From positions 3,727,501 to 3,791,500 of the forward strand of contig CP114493.1 in NCBI GenBank assembly GCA_027186245.1: a stretch of DNA of 64,000 nucleotides, in the 5' to 3' direction. Both the position numbers and the translations under genes were made by a program. The notes under the pieces were generated by a model. That model did no database searches and was not told where the DNA came from. It was given only the letters and a program-made list of their open reading frames with translations. The stretch comes from Coriaria nepalensis. Lineage: Eukaryota > Streptophyta > Magnoliopsida > Cucurbitales > Coriariaceae. Below are positions 22,648 to 34,139 of this stretch, one piece after another; the first letter of the stretch is position 1; every line of letters starts with the position of its first letter.

Positions 22648-24170
22648 TTATGCACGTTTGATATCCTCAAGTATGCTTGATTGAAGGGTTAAGGTGGATA
22701 ATTGTCCTGTCACCGGCTCAATTTTTGCATTATACACTTCTTTTTGTAATGATGTTGGTAAGGTGTGTAGGGCAGCAAGGCTAGTTGGGAATTTTCGACT
22801 TAAAGCGTCGGCTACTTTATTTGCCTTCTCCGGGTGATACCGTATTTCACAATCATAATCTTTGACTAATTCTAGCCACCGTCTTTGTCTCGTGTTCAAT
22901 TCTTTCTGTGTGAAGAAATACTTTAAGCTTTTATGATCGGTATAAATTTCACACCGCACTCCATAGAGGTAGTGTCTCCAAACTTTTAGGGCAAACACCA
23001 CCGCAGCTAGTTCCAAGTCATGGGTTGGGTAGTTCTTTTTGTGATCCTTAAGTTGTCGTGAAGCATATGCGATTACTTTCCCGTTTTGCATCAATACTAC
23101 ACCTAATCCCAATTTAGATGCGTCGCTATATACTACGAATCCATTCTCACCCTCTGGGATGGTAAGAATAGGTGCACTCATTAATTTTTCCTTCAACTCT
23201 TGAAAGCTTTTCTCAGTTGCTATGGTCCATTCAAACTTCTGGTTCTTTTGAGTAAGCCTAGTGAGTGGTGTGGCGATTCTGGAAAACCCTTCTACAAATC
23301 GCCTATAATATCCGGCTAATCTTAGAAAGCTTCGTACTTCGGAAGCATTTTTAGGTTTGGGCCACTTGCTTACTGCTTCAGTTTTAGATGGATCCACGGA
23401 AATACCATCCTTAGATATGATATGTCCAAGAAAAGCAACTTGATCTAGCCAAAATTCGCACTTATTAAATTTGGCATAGAGTTGATGATTCTTCAAGGTT
23501 TGCAAAATTTCTTTTAGGTGCTTCACATGCTCCTCCTCAAATTTTGAGTATACCAGAATATCATCTATGAAAACAACAGCAAATTTATCCAGATAGTCTT
23601 TAAATACCCGATTCATTAAATCCATGAAAGCGGCTGGGGCATTGGTCAAACCAAACGGCATGACCAAAAATTCGTAGTGGCCGTACCGTGTCTGAAAAGC
23701 TGTCTTCGGAACGTCGCTTTCTTGAATCTTTAGTTGGTGATATCCAGATCTTAAGTCAATCTTGGAGAACACCGACATTCCTTGGAGTTGATCGAACAAA
23801 TCATCTATCCTCGGAAGAGGGTATTTGTTCTTTGTAGTGATCTTGTTGAGTTCTCTATAGTCAATGCACATTCTCATTGATTCGTCCTTCTTTTTCACGA
23901 ATAATACTGGCGCTCCCCATGGTGAAAAACTAGAACGAATATATCTTTTATCGAGCAAATCTTGCAGCTGTAGTTGGGGTTCTTTCAATTCAGCGGGCGC
24001 CATGCGGTACGGAGCTTTTGAGATTGGCGCTACTCCCGGTATTAAATCGATTTGAAACTCGATTTCTCAATCTGGGGGCAGTCCTGGTAATTCTTCCGGA
24101 AATACTTCAAGAAAATCGCAGACTACTGGGATGTCTTCGGGCTTTAGTGGTTGTTCCTTGTGTGTATCCA
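22648..24170 (-). pseudogene. Tekay reverse transcriptase and RNase H
   Basis: The open stretch of 451 codons (24003-22648) starts inside the protease-RT linker; upstream codons in the same frame give FLEVFPEELPGLPPD, then a TGA at 24067-24069. RT motifs are [46 protein letters not shown] and the catalytic [11 protein letters not shown]. RNase H follows with [28 protein letters not shown] and [11 protein letters not shown]. The catalytic aspartates are kept. It once copied element RNA into DNA in cytoplasmic particles. The frame shared with integrase shows a single Pol polyprotein. Confidence 0.95.
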
Positions 24171-24578
24171 CTATGCTGGCAAGGAATCCCTCACAACCAC
24201 CTTCAACAATTTTGCTGCCTTAATAGCGGATACTAATGGTATCTGGCTCTTCTTTGAATTTCCAATAAATTCAAATTTTTCTTCTCCTGGTATGTCGAAT
24301 ATTACTTTCTTCCTTCGACAATCTATTGTGGCACTATATTTTGAGAGCCAGTCCATTCCTAATATAACGTCGAAATCTTGCATATATAATATTATAAGAT
24401 TTGCAAATAATTCCATACAGCCTACTTTCATTGATATGGCTCGCAACCAATGAGTTGATGTTAACACGTTTCCTGAGGGTAGTGTAGTACTAAACACCTC
24501 TGCTAGTTGGTCTATTGGATGGTTAATTTTTCTAATAAATGTTGGTGCAACAAAGGAATGTGTTGCTCCTGAATCCAT
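24171..24578 (-). pseudogene. Tekay aspartic protease
   Basis: The frame begins MDSGATHSFVAPTF, containing the catalytic DSGAT motif, and continues with DVILGMDWLSKYSATIDC, the usual Gypsy protease C-terminal signature. It lies in a different frame from the RT and ends at 24171, so Pol is not continuous here. It matured the Gag-Pol polyprotein. Confidence 0.9.
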
Positions 24579-24649
24579 TAAAACAATAGTGAAAATTCAA
24601 GAAATAAGAAGCTGACCTGTTATAACGGTAGATGGACTTGCTTCAGCTT

Positions 24650-25840
24650 CATCCCGAGAGATGGTAAATTGGCATTAGTCTTTCCTAGCTGCCCTTCCAC
24701 TTTCTTTGGGTTATTGCAAAACTTCGCAATATGTCCTGATTGTCCACAGTTATATTATTCTTTGGTTCTGGCTTTACATTCACCAATATGACCCTTACCA
24801 CACTTGCTACATTGGCTATAAGGTCTTCCCTGGGCCCACGAAGCTTGAAACTTATTTTTCTTGGGTTGTCTTCCTTCTTGACTTGAGTCGACATCCCGAT
24901 TGTCTAACCTTTTCTTATTATTCCATCGAGGTTTAAAACTCTGCTGGTTTTCACGGGCTACGAGTGTAGAGGGTTGGACATTATTTTGGGTTCCGGGGGC
25001 TGCTCCTCTGACATGCTCTTTCTTAGCAGCTTCCTTTCGTTCCTGCTCCTGAATCGCTCACGCTCGATCAATTCTTATTGCTTTATCTGCCACCTTTGAG
25101 AAAAGCGGATCGTCTAAATCTGCAATTTCCAAGTCTTTACGAGTGTCAGAGTCAAGGACCATCTTGAAGTGTTTCACCTTTAAGGTGTTTGTAGCCACCA
25201 TGTGTGGTGCATATCGGGATAGCTCGTCGAACTTTCATAGTAATTCTTCCATTGTCATGTTGCCTCTTCGTAGGTTTAAGAATTCCCTTTCTTTTTCTTC
25301 CACTAAAGCCACCGTTACATATTTGTTTTCTATTAGTTTTCTAAACTTAGCCCAAGTCATGGTTCCAATATCATGAATACTTGTCATGGTGTCCCACCAA
25401 TAACTCGCGTCGTCCCGTAATAGACATGATGCACAATGTACTTTTTCGCTATATGGAACCTTTGCACAGTTGAATAGTCTTTCTAGCGTTCCGATCCATT
25501 TTTCAGCTATCCTTGGATTATAACCACCTGAGAATTCAGGCGGTTTATACTTCATAAACTTCTCAGCGGTGGAACTTGGATTTTCCGCTCGAGGGGGTGT
25601 CGGTTGTTGTAGCATCTCCTGGAGTTGTTGTTGTTGTTGAAGTAGTGTGTCTATCATTTCTCCTTGTCTTCGAGTTAGGTCTCGTAACTCGCTCATCTCT
25701 TGTTGACTTGGGTCATTGATTGCACTAGCGCGACGTCTAATAGAGGATACACTAGCAGTATGTCCTCTTGTCATGCTTATACTTGAGCGGAAAGCGCTTG
25801 ATTTCCTAGAAATATAAATTATGATTTTTTTTTTCTTCAT
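24650..25840 (-). pseudogene. Tekay Gag capsid/nucleocapsid
   Basis: An N-terminal Q-rich coil (TLLQQQQQLQEMLQQ) is followed by the capsid-type domain at about residues 90-200 (KYKPPEFSGGYNP, EKWIGTLERLF, DDASYWWDTM). Downstream, after a stop near 25233, the frame shows NNKKRLDNRDVD, then nucleocapsid zinc knuckles CSKCGKGHIGEC and, past a stop, YNCGQSGHIAKFC, the first Cys of the second knuckle being Tyr. It packages element RNA into particles. The upstream Met at 25840 is a convenient ORF start; the true start may be the MTRGHT Met. Confidence 0.88.
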
Positions 25841-26066
25841 ACAGAGATAAGTTTACTAAAACATATATTTCATATTTATCTATTGATCATCATTTACATT
25901 ACAAAAGTTGATCATCTATTACTCAAAACGGACTAGGCTATTTACATGTCAAACCATCATCTCCCTTTTTTTTTTTTCTCTACAAAAGGTTCTAGTCTAT
26001 ATTAGTTGGACTACAAAAGAAAATATACTGTTCGATACTAGTGGTTGTGGGTGAGTCAACTACTTT

Positions 26067-26465
26067 TCATGGGTGGATTATCATTATCTGTGGTTCTTCT
26101 TCTGAAGTTTCGGCTAGTTCTCCTAGATTAGGAGGTGTGAAGCAGGCGAGTATTCTTACCCCGAATTCAACCCATGTGACATCTCTAGCATCTAGGTTTG
26201 TCCCGTGCCACCATGTCCTAGCCTCACCTCTTAATTGGCGTATAGCCAATCTAGCCCATACATCCTCCATCACATCCGCTCCTATACATATATCTTCAAT
26301 CTCATAAATCCAGTGGTGTAAATAGTCCAAACCTTCGTATCCTTCGAAAGTGGGCGGGGCGGCCATGCGGAATGCGGCCACCAATTCCATCCCACGCTGC
26401 CCTTTCGTGAGTTCTTGGCGTATTGTCATATAGGTAGTGGTGAGAGTATTCATTAATTCCTCCAT
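26067..26465 (-). CDS. Additional gag-like ORF in the Tekay 5' leader
   Basis: This 132-codon ORF lies between the primer-binding site and the canonical gag, on the same strand, 226 bp before it. Its middle part reads AAPPTFEGYEG, HHWIYEIEDIC, RLAIRQLRGEARTWWHG and DVTWVEF. This follows the same spacing as the canonical capsid (KPPEFSGGYNP, EKWIGTLERLF, DDASYWWDTM, TMTWAKF), but residue identity is low, so it is not a simple recent tandem duplication. It has no zinc knuckle and ends at IMIIHP. It may be a partial gag from another Gypsy lineage joined by template switching. Confidence 0.7.
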   Translation of the reverse strand: MEELMNTLTTTYMTIRQELTKGQRGMELVAAFRMAAPPTFEGYEGLDYLHHWIYEIEDICIGADVMEDVWARLAIRQLRGEARTWWHGTNLDARDVTWVEFGVRILACFTPPNLGELAETSEEEPQIMIIHP

Positions 26466-26598
26466 AGTCTAAAGAATACGTGTCATTCATTAATTATATA
26501 TATTATAAAATTTTAAGTAAATTTAAACTCATACTTACAGCGATTGAAGGCATCACTTCCGTGACTTGTACATACGAGGGTTGTCTACAAGACCGTTA

Positions 26599-26611
26599 GG
26601 CTCTGATACCA
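26599..26611 (-). other. Tekay primer-binding site
   Basis: The reverse complement is TGGTATCAGAGCC, an exact match to the standard initiator-Met tRNA primer site. It is three bases from the LTR start at 26615. Confidence 0.92.
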
Positions 26612-26614
26612 AAG

Positions 26615-28165
26615 TGTAACGCCAGCCCTACTAGCTGTTCAGGTTATCAAATACTTTTCTTAGGGAAACATATACAGCTTGTGGGTGCATTACTTTTCCT
26701 TTTTATTATAAAAAGTTTTGTTCCTTAAAATTAACTTTATTTCCAAAAGTGGTTTGAAGGATATACCTAATAATTTGAAAATACAGCGGAAGCCTTTGTC
26801 ATAGAAAAGAAATCTCAAAACTTTTTAAACACCTTATTCTTTATTTGAATATACATATAAATAAGAAGTGCAAATTTTTAAACTCATTGCTTATAGAGGT
26901 CGGGTCTCATATGTACAATCTCACGGACTGATAGCCTCCATTCATCTGTTCCTTAGCTTACCGCCTTACCTTTGTAATTTCCTACAACACAGAGTAGACA
27001 TCTATGAGCTAGAAGCTCAGTAAGGATAGTGTCCTACTCACATCGCTATTCTTTTTACGATTATCGTGAGTTAGTGCTTTTATGACCTATATCTATCATG
27101 CATAAATTCTTATCATTCTACATACTTTGGCCCTGAGGATGCTACCACCGGCATGTCAACTGATATTTAATCAGCGGTCCGCTTATGACCGTTGCAACGA
27201 TCCACTTATGACCTTTTCTTTAATATCATTTCGGGCCCTTTCTGATCGACAAGCGATCTTTCTTTTGCACCCGACAACACCTCACTTTAATATTATACAT
27301 GCTTATGCTTCTTATTTATTTTCGCATAACATTAACTTATAGAAATATGAGCATATGCACTTAATGTCTAAAGTTTGTACTCTCCTCAAAACCATCCTGT
27401 TATATTATGTTCATTCTAATTATAATCTTTATTTCTAGCATGGTAATCATAGTATTTCATTTCTACGTAGCATGCTATAATTATAATCCTAACGTAGACA
27501 TAACCAAGTTATCATGCTCAATAATTAATATTATCCTAAATTAATATAATTATAATCATAATAATAAACAGACAATATCCGGATGTTGCAGTGAGACTAT
27601 ACTTACGAAAAAATTTAGTTGATCTGAAATCTTGACTTTCCTCTTTATCTCTTTCCTTCCCTTTCTTTCCTTTCTCTCTTTCCTTCCCGTTCCTTCATTT
27701 CTCTGCTTTCCCGTTCTCTCCTTTCCCTTTCTTTCCTTCCCTTTCTTTCCTTTCTCTCCTTTTCCTTTCCTTTCTTTCTTTCCTTTCTTTCTCTTCTTTC
27801 CTTTCCCTCTCTTTCCCTTTGCTCCTGGTACATGCTGCGAAGGAGGCTTTTATAGGCATGAAGTAAGAATGCCTACTCATTCTTTTAGTCTAACTTAGTG
27901 ACAAATGAAGGCCACATGTCTAGGAATTGTTTTGCTTAAAAATGACTAAGGATGAAAAAAAATGAGGCTACAGCAGTAAGATATGCAGTAAGAAATTTTT
28001 TTTTTTTACACTTAAGCCCCCATTAAGTTTTGAAATTATAAAAAGGTCCTTAATTATTTCTATTATTAAAATTAGGTATAGATGGAAATTAAAATTTACT
28101 AATAAGTCCACTTTAAATTTATTTTCCCACTACTATACCTAATCTGGAGATATTGGGAGATTACA
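26615..28165 (-). repeat. 5' LTR of the Tekay element, full length
   Basis: It spans 1551 bp with TGTAAC and GATTACA ends. It is nearly identical to the left LTR over the shared 1284 bp. It includes a polypyrimidine tract at 27636-27820. The flank to the right is Tat-element sequence. Confidence 0.93.
27636..27820. repeat. Polypyrimidine tract inside the right LTR
   Basis: This is the counterpart of the tract at 20596-20780, with a different internal order of CTTTCC units and a few G and A interruptions, so the tract evolves faster than the surrounding LTR. Confidence 0.88.
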
Positions 28166-28319
28166 ACTAAGTTTCATCTATGGGTAGGGGATCCCACCGA
28201 TAGGAAGATGATGCGGCGTCTCGTTTGAAGATAGTAATGGCACGGAAGAGTTTGAGGATTCAACGGATATAATGTGGAACCCAAACCCCCTCGAAACATT
28301 GAAGGAGCCTAGGCTTCCA

Positions 28320-29000
28320 CTAAGAGGGTCGAGAGGCTAAGAAGATAAGCGAAATTCATCCAGGAATTAACTCAAAGAATAAAGGAGTTAGAAAGAGCGA
28401 TAAAGGGAAATGCTTTATGCATGGATGACTTGGAGAGCCCGTTTACCGAGAGGGTGAAAAATGCTCAATTACCTAAGAAGTTTAAGGCCCCAACTTTGAT
28501 GTACAATGGAAGAAAAGATCCTCGGACCACATCAATGTGTATAAGACCTGCATGAGGATGAATGCCATGTTTGATGAATAAATGTGCCAATGCTTTCACA
28601 TAACGTTGACGGACTCAACCGGTGATTGGTACAGAGCCCTTATGCCAGGCTCTATCGACTCATTCGATGAGCTGAAGAAGCCTTGTTGGATTATGTAGAA
28701 TGGTTTAACCAAGCCTCAAAGAAGATAGGCCGACCTAGAGATGTGGGGGTTCTGCTTGCCTTCATAGGAGGCATGATAGATAAGAAACTCATCAGCCACT
28801 CTAGGAAGAAGCGCTTCGATTCATATGCTTACTAGAGGCAAAAAGAATAAGGGTGGCTGAGGAAATCCTTATGACTCAGCTAAAGAGCCAAAGGGAAAGG
28901 GGGGAGAATAGCAGGGGGGTATGAAGGGAAGAGGAAGAGAGATGACCCAAAGGGAAAGGTTGAATGGAGAGAGGATAAGAAAAAAGAGGGAGGGAGAAAG
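28320..29000 (+). pseudogene. Tat gag fragment
   Basis: Translated pieces include IQELTQRIKELERAI, FTERVKNAQLPKKFK, PTLMYNGRKDP and TLTDSTGDWYRALMPGSI, a typical Gag of this lineage, ending in EEILMTQLKSQRE near 28890. Frame shifts occur around 28540 and 28680. It is not functional. Confidence 0.75.
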
Positions 29001-29499
29001 GAAAAGCCCAGAAAAGAAAAGGGCAACCCCGTTCTTTGAGGAGACCTTCACGCCTGTAGTACCATGTATCAAAGTGATCTATAACTGCTTTAGGAGCCGC
29101 TCAAAAGTGCACCATCTCAGCGGGACTAAAGGTTATATTGTAAATACCATGGTGATTACGACCATAAGACATAGGACTATTTGCACCTAAAGAGCTAAAT
29201 TGGAAGGCTGATCCAAGAGGGGGGAACCCGAGAGAGGGAAGGAGGAATGATGGGAGAGAAAGAAAAGAGAAGGACCGACAAGGGAACAACCTTGAACATC
29301 AAAATGTAGCAGGGGAAATTTAGGTGATTGTAGAAGGAGTTGAGGAGGAAGACTCGGGTCGGCAGAGAAGTAAATAGATGATGAGACTAATGCAAGCCGA
29401 GGTTTTCTTGGTTTCGAAGACCCATCGAAAGAAGGCGTCAATTGACATCACCTTCAATCACCTGAATGAGAAGGGGATCATATACCCCTACAACTATGT

Positions 29500-29850
29500 T
29501 GATACATCAGGTATTGGTCGACTCAGGGAGTGCGGTGGATATCTTGTCCTTGTCCACCTTCTGAAAAATGGGCATCAACAATGCTAGTCTAAACCCTGTC
29601 AACACTCTACTAATAGGTTTCTCGTGGATGTCTTTATATTTAGAGGGAATGATAAGCCTGCCAATGACGTTAGGCGAGGGACCTCAAAGGTCAACAATCA
29701 TGGTAAACTTCATGATCGTTAATTTTCTGTTGGGATACAATATAATTCAGTGTCATCCCTCTATCAACTCCATGAGAGTTATCATCTCGACCAACTTAGT
29801 CATGAAGTTCCCCACAGAAGGGGGAATAAGGGTTGCAAAGGGTGATTAGG
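29500..29850 (+). pseudogene. Tat aspartic protease fragment
   Basis: In the frame starting near 29513 the sequence gives VDSGSAVDILSLST, the catalytic motif, then after a frame change LLIGFSWMSLYLEGMISLP and MVNFMIVNFLLGYNIIQ, which match the end of the protease. It lies 5' of the RT, as expected. Confidence 0.75.
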
Positions 29851-30089
29851 AAAGAATAATGAGATGTTATCTAACATCGCTCACAGAAGGAGTCGAGCTA
29901 ACCACTAAGGTCCACATGGTTGAGAATGAACAACCATTGGATAAAGAGTAATGTAAGAAGGTTGAGGAGGAGATGAAGAAGGGAAAGGAGATGGGAAGGA
30001 AGTTGAGAGTCTCCTCAGTAGAGGTCCTTCAACATATGGAATTTTCAAGAGAAAGGAAGCTAAGGGTAGGAACCGGGTTAAGCGAGACT

Positions 30090-31365
30090 GATCTAAAGAG
30101 CATAGCATACACCCTGAAGTATAATCTAGATGTATTTACTTATGATACTTCTAAGTTAGCCAATATTAAGGAAGATGTCATAATACATAAGCTCAGAGTC
30201 AAGCCCGGGGCCAAACCGATGAGGTAGAGAAGGAGAAAGTTCAATGAGGAGAGGAACAAGGGTGTAGTGGAGGAGGTAAGAAAGTTATTGGTAGTAGGAG
30301 TAATTAGGGAAGTCTAGTACCATGAGTAGCTCTCGAATGTGGTCCTGATGTCTAAAGGAGGGGAAAATGGAGGTTGTGTTTGGACTTCCTGAATTTGAAT
30401 GCGGCATACCCGAGGGATAGCTACCCATTACCAACATAGATTGTATAGTTGATGCTACGGCCGAGCATCAGTTACTAAGCTTCATAGATGCCGACTCAAG
30501 ATACCACAAAGTAAAGTTGTGGGTTGTGGATTAGGAGAAGACCTCTTTCATAATTGACAAAGTCACTTACTACTAAAATTTGATGCCTTTCGGATTGAAG
30601 AACGTTCAAGCGACATTCCAACGGCTAGTTAACGACATGTTCTAGAAGCAATTGAGAAGAAGATAGAGGTATTTGTGGATGATATCTTGGTAAAAAGCAT
30701 GATGAAGGAGGATAACACGGGGCACCTGAGAGAGGCATTTAGGGTAATGAGAGAATATGGGATGAAGCTAAACACCAAGAAATGTGCCTTTGGGATTGGA
30801 TCAAGAAAATTCCTAGGGTATATTATACACCAAAGGGGGATCGAGGCTAATCGGGATAAGGTACAAGCCATCATCAACCTTAAGGAACTGCAAATAAAGA
30901 AAAAAGTACAAGCCCTAACGGGCATAGTGGCTGCACTAAGCCGTTTCATGAGTCGCTCTGCTGACAAGTGTCTCCTTTGCTTCAAATTGCTAAAGTGCTC
31001 TCACACCAAGGGATGGGGTGACGATATCGATATGGCATTGAAAGAACTGAAAAGGTACCTTACGTCTATTCTTAGGTTAAATAAGCCAAAGGCTGGGAAA
31101 TGGTTGAGTCTTTATATAGCAATAGTGAAGTTGCGGTAAGCTCTATATTGGAAAAGAATGAAGAAGGGAAGCAAATCGTGGTGTACTACACCAGTAAGAT
31201 AATGAGTGAGGATAAGGGGAGATATCATCATGCCGATAAAGCTACTTTTGCTTTGGTGGTAGCGGCAAGAAAGTTGAGTCCATACTTTCATACCTACTCT
31301 ATAGTGATAGTAACTGATCTTCCTCTAAAGCAGATCCTCCAGAACTTTGACACGTTGGGATGACT
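30090..31365 (+). pseudogene. Tat reverse transcriptase and first RNase H
   Basis: The RT includes RRKFNEERNKGVVEEV, LCLDFLNLNAAYPRDSYPLP, NLMPFGLKNVQATFQR, the catalytic FVDDILVKS near 30680 and KCAFGIGSRKFLGYI. RNase H continues to 31365 with QIVVYYTSKIMSE, ALVVAARKLSPYF and VTDLPLKQIL. The frame changes several times and stops occur, for example after VVD near 30530. Confidence 0.85.
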
Positions 31366-31501
31366 GTTGAAGTGGTCTGTTGAGTTAGGAGAATGTAACA
31401 TATCTTATAGAGCTAAAGCTATGATTAAAGCCTAGGCCTTACTGGACTTCATCTCAGAATTTTCTAGTAAGGGCCTAGCAGATATAGAGAACCGGGGGGG
31501 A

Positions 31502-31513
31502 GGGGGGGGGGGG
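31502..31513. repeat. G homopolymer in the Tat remnant
   Basis: A run of 12 G follows a 7-G run one base earlier, between the two RNase H domains. It is a frameshift-prone spot. Confidence 0.8.
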
Positions 31514-31599
31514 AGACTGGTGTCATTAGGGAGAAAAGCTCCATGTACCCTATTGGGCACTACAGGTGGATAAGGAGATTGTGGAGCCAAGATGATCCT

Positions 31600-32020
31600 C
31601 ATCTCCTCGGAAGATAAGAAGATCAAATACATACTTAGATTTTGCTTCAAGGCTTTGAATAATGAGGCGGAGTATGAGACACTCTTAGAGAGGCTGAGGC
31701 TAACCAGAGAAGTAGGGGCTCAACAGATCAGTATATCTAGTGATTCTCAGGCAATGGTTGCATAGGTGCATGGGGAATTTAAGGAGAAATCAGAGAAGAT
31801 GAAGGCCTACTAGAAGATTTTTGAAGCTATGTTGAAACGATTTAACAAGTATGAAATAAAGCACGTCCCAAGGAGTGCCAATGCCAATGTTGATGCCATT
31901 ACAAAACTTACAACTCTGCCATAGACCGACTTATCTACCGAGGCCTTGAGGAGATACCTTGACATGCCTAGTGTCTTTATAGAAACTATCATGATAACAC
32001 TGGAGGACGAGGGGTGAATG
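31600..32020 (+). pseudogene. Tat second (archaeal-like) RNase H
   Basis: The frame beginning near 31615 gives YILRFCFKALNNEAEYETLL in part, then ISSDSQAMVA, VHGEFKEKSEKMKAY and IKHVPRSANANVDAI. The NEAEYE, DSQ and H-PR-N-D motifs are those of the additional RNase H carried by Tat elements. It contains two or three stops. Confidence 0.78.
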
Positions 32021-32189
32021 AGAGCTTTAAATAAGTATTTGGTAAGCGGGGAATTGCCATCGTCGAGAAAGGAGGCGAGAAGGGTCAGGTCTCAGGCCTC
32101 TAGGTGTGTTAAGGTGGGAGACATTCTATTTTGAAGGGGGTATTCGTAGCCAATGATGAGGTGCATTTTATAAAATTTAAAAAAATTAT

Positions 32190-33095
32190 TGTTGAGGGAT
32201 ATTCACGAGAGTGTGTGGAAGTCACTTTGCTGGGCAGACAACTGTACAGAAGTTAGCGAGGCAAAGGTGCTTCTGGCTTACAATGAGGAGGGATGCTCGG
32301 AGTCATAGTAAGCACTGCAAAGACTACAATGTTCATGCTAGTATACCATGGAAACCTCTTGTGGAATTAACCTCAGTTAGTAGCCCTTGGTCATTTGCAG
32401 GATGGGGGATGGATCTCATTGGACCCCTAATGCAAGGGGCCACTAACAACTTCACAGAGTAGATTGAGGCTGAGCTCCTGACGATGACCATGGAGGTAGC
32501 AACGACTAAGTTGGTTTGGAAGAATATTGTATGCAGATTCGGAGTGACACACAACATCGTCACGGATAATGGGAGACAGTTCGACATTCAAAATTTAGAA
32601 AATTAAGTGTCAATCTAAAGATCATGCACTTCACTTCCTCCCCATATCATCCTAAGGTGAACAACTAAGTAGAGGTAGCTAATGAAGTTATCAAGAACTT
32701 GTTAAAGAAGAGTTTGGAAGAGGAGGGAAGAAGTTGGGCTGATGAGTTTCCCTCGGTACTATGGGCTTTTCACATTACTCCTCGGAGCTCACCAAGGGAA
32801 ATTACCTTTAACATAACATTCGGATCTAAGGTAGTGGTATCATAAGAAATTAGCCTACTTTCATACATAAGGTTTTCATTCGTCGAAGAAGAAAACAATG
32901 TAGCTTTATGGAATCTCTCGATCTACTTCAAGAAACAAGTGAGGAGGCTTCTATGAGGGAGGAGGCACGAAAGAAGAGGATTGAGCGTCATTACAACAAA
33001 GAAGTAAATCCTAGTCTGATCCATATGGGGGACCTGGTTCTCAGTAAGATTATCAACCCTCTTCATAAGGGACTTTTACAGCCAAACTAGGAAGG
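32190..33095 (+). pseudogene. Tat integrase fragment
   Basis: The zinc region reads CGSHFAGQTTVQKLARQRCF and HCKDYNVHA. The core follows with GWGMDLIGPLMQGATNNF, then FGVTHNIVTDNGRQF near 32540. The last part (ARKKRIERHYNKEVNP, MGDLVLSK) at 32950-33060 is the C-terminal domain. Stops and frame changes break it between. Confidence 0.8.
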
Positions 33096-33319
33096 ACGGT
33101 TGTACATAACCTCAGACATACAAACTCCAGAATTAAGCGAGAAAAGAGCTAGCGTATCCTTGGAGCTTAGAAAACCTCAGGGTCTAGCATAAAGGAGGTG
33201 AGGAAGAGGGTGAAGACTAGTGTAGCGCTTGTATTATTGGTCTCATTTTCCAGTTAAAAGGCACTAAAATTATCCATCCAATGAATGAAATGAATATATG
33301 TTTGTTCGCATACATAACT

Positions 33320-33965
33320 AGGCGTGCTTATTTAACACCTAAGATAATGAAGACTTGAGCACCCGATAGGGTCTCAGCCACTTGGAGCGCTTATTTGGCG
33401 CCTAAGATAATGAAAAATCTAAGCAACCGACAAGGACTCAATATCCAATAACTTGGAGTGCTTATTTAATATCCAATGTAATGAAGACTTAAGCACCCAA
33501 CAAAGGCTTAGCCACTTGGAGCGCTTGTTTAGCGCGTAACATAAAGAAAGATATGAGCACCCAACAGGGGCTCAATATCCAACAACTTGGAGTTCTTATT
33601 TGGCACCCAAGGTAATAAAGACCTAAAGACCCCATTGGAGCTCAACCACTTGAAGCGCTTATTTGATGCCTAAGATAATGAAAGATCTGAGTACTCGATA
33701 GGGGCTCAGTATCCAACAACTGGAGTGCTTATTTTGCACCCAAGGTAATGAAGACCTAAGCGCCCAATAGGGGCTCAGCCACATAGAGCGCTTATTTGGC
33801 ACCTAATATAATGAAAGATCTGAGCAACTGACAATGGCTCAATATCTAATAAATTGGAGTACTTATTTGGCACTCAAGGTAATGAAGAGATGAGCACCCG
33901 CTAAGGGCTCCGCCACTTAGAGTGCTTATTTGGCACCTAAGAGATTCTCTAAGAGAGCCCTCGCT
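33320..33965 (+). repeat. Tandem array, about 66-bp monomer in 132-bp dimers, 3' of Tat pol
   Basis: The motif GGAGYGCTTATTTGGCRCC recurs near 33325, 33387, 33456, 33523, 33593, 33656, 33725, 33788, 33857 and 33921. Spacings alternate mostly between about 63 and 69 bp, and two monomer types alternate (CCTAAGATAATGAAAGATCTGAG versus CCCAAGGTAATGAAGACCTAAG). Such 3' untranslated arrays are known in Tat/Ogre elements and can seed satellites. Confidence 0.88.
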
Positions 33966-34139
33966 GATCCATGGCTCCCACTAAGGTCTTGACCCATATT
34001 ATTATGTCAGGAAAGCTAGCATAGACACACACCAGGACAAACGCGATTATAGAAGAGTGTTGACCTAAGGTGGATTGATTGAACGACCGAGAGTGACCCA
34101 AACTAGAGCAGCAAGCAAAAGGGGAGATGAACTAGACAC

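Larger units (their letters stand above)
19841..28165 (-). mobile_element. Tekay-type chromovirus (Ty3/Gypsy), nearly complete
   Basis: The element runs on the minus strand: 5' LTR 26615-28165, primer-binding site 26599-26611, gag-like ORF, gag, protease, reverse transcriptase, RNase H, integrase, chromodomain-like end, polypurine tract 21123-21135, and 3' LTR 19841-21122. LTR termini read TGTAAC...GATTACA. The 3' LTR lacks about 265 bp at its outer end, so the target-site duplication cannot be checked. RT, integrase and the C-terminal part share one frame, broken by six stops without frameshifts. It is a recently dead element. Confidence 0.95.

Noticed and set aside
29100..29441. Minus-strand Ser/Pro-rich ORFs in the Tat gag region
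   Set aside because: They are antisense to purine-rich Tat sequence and have no domain signal.
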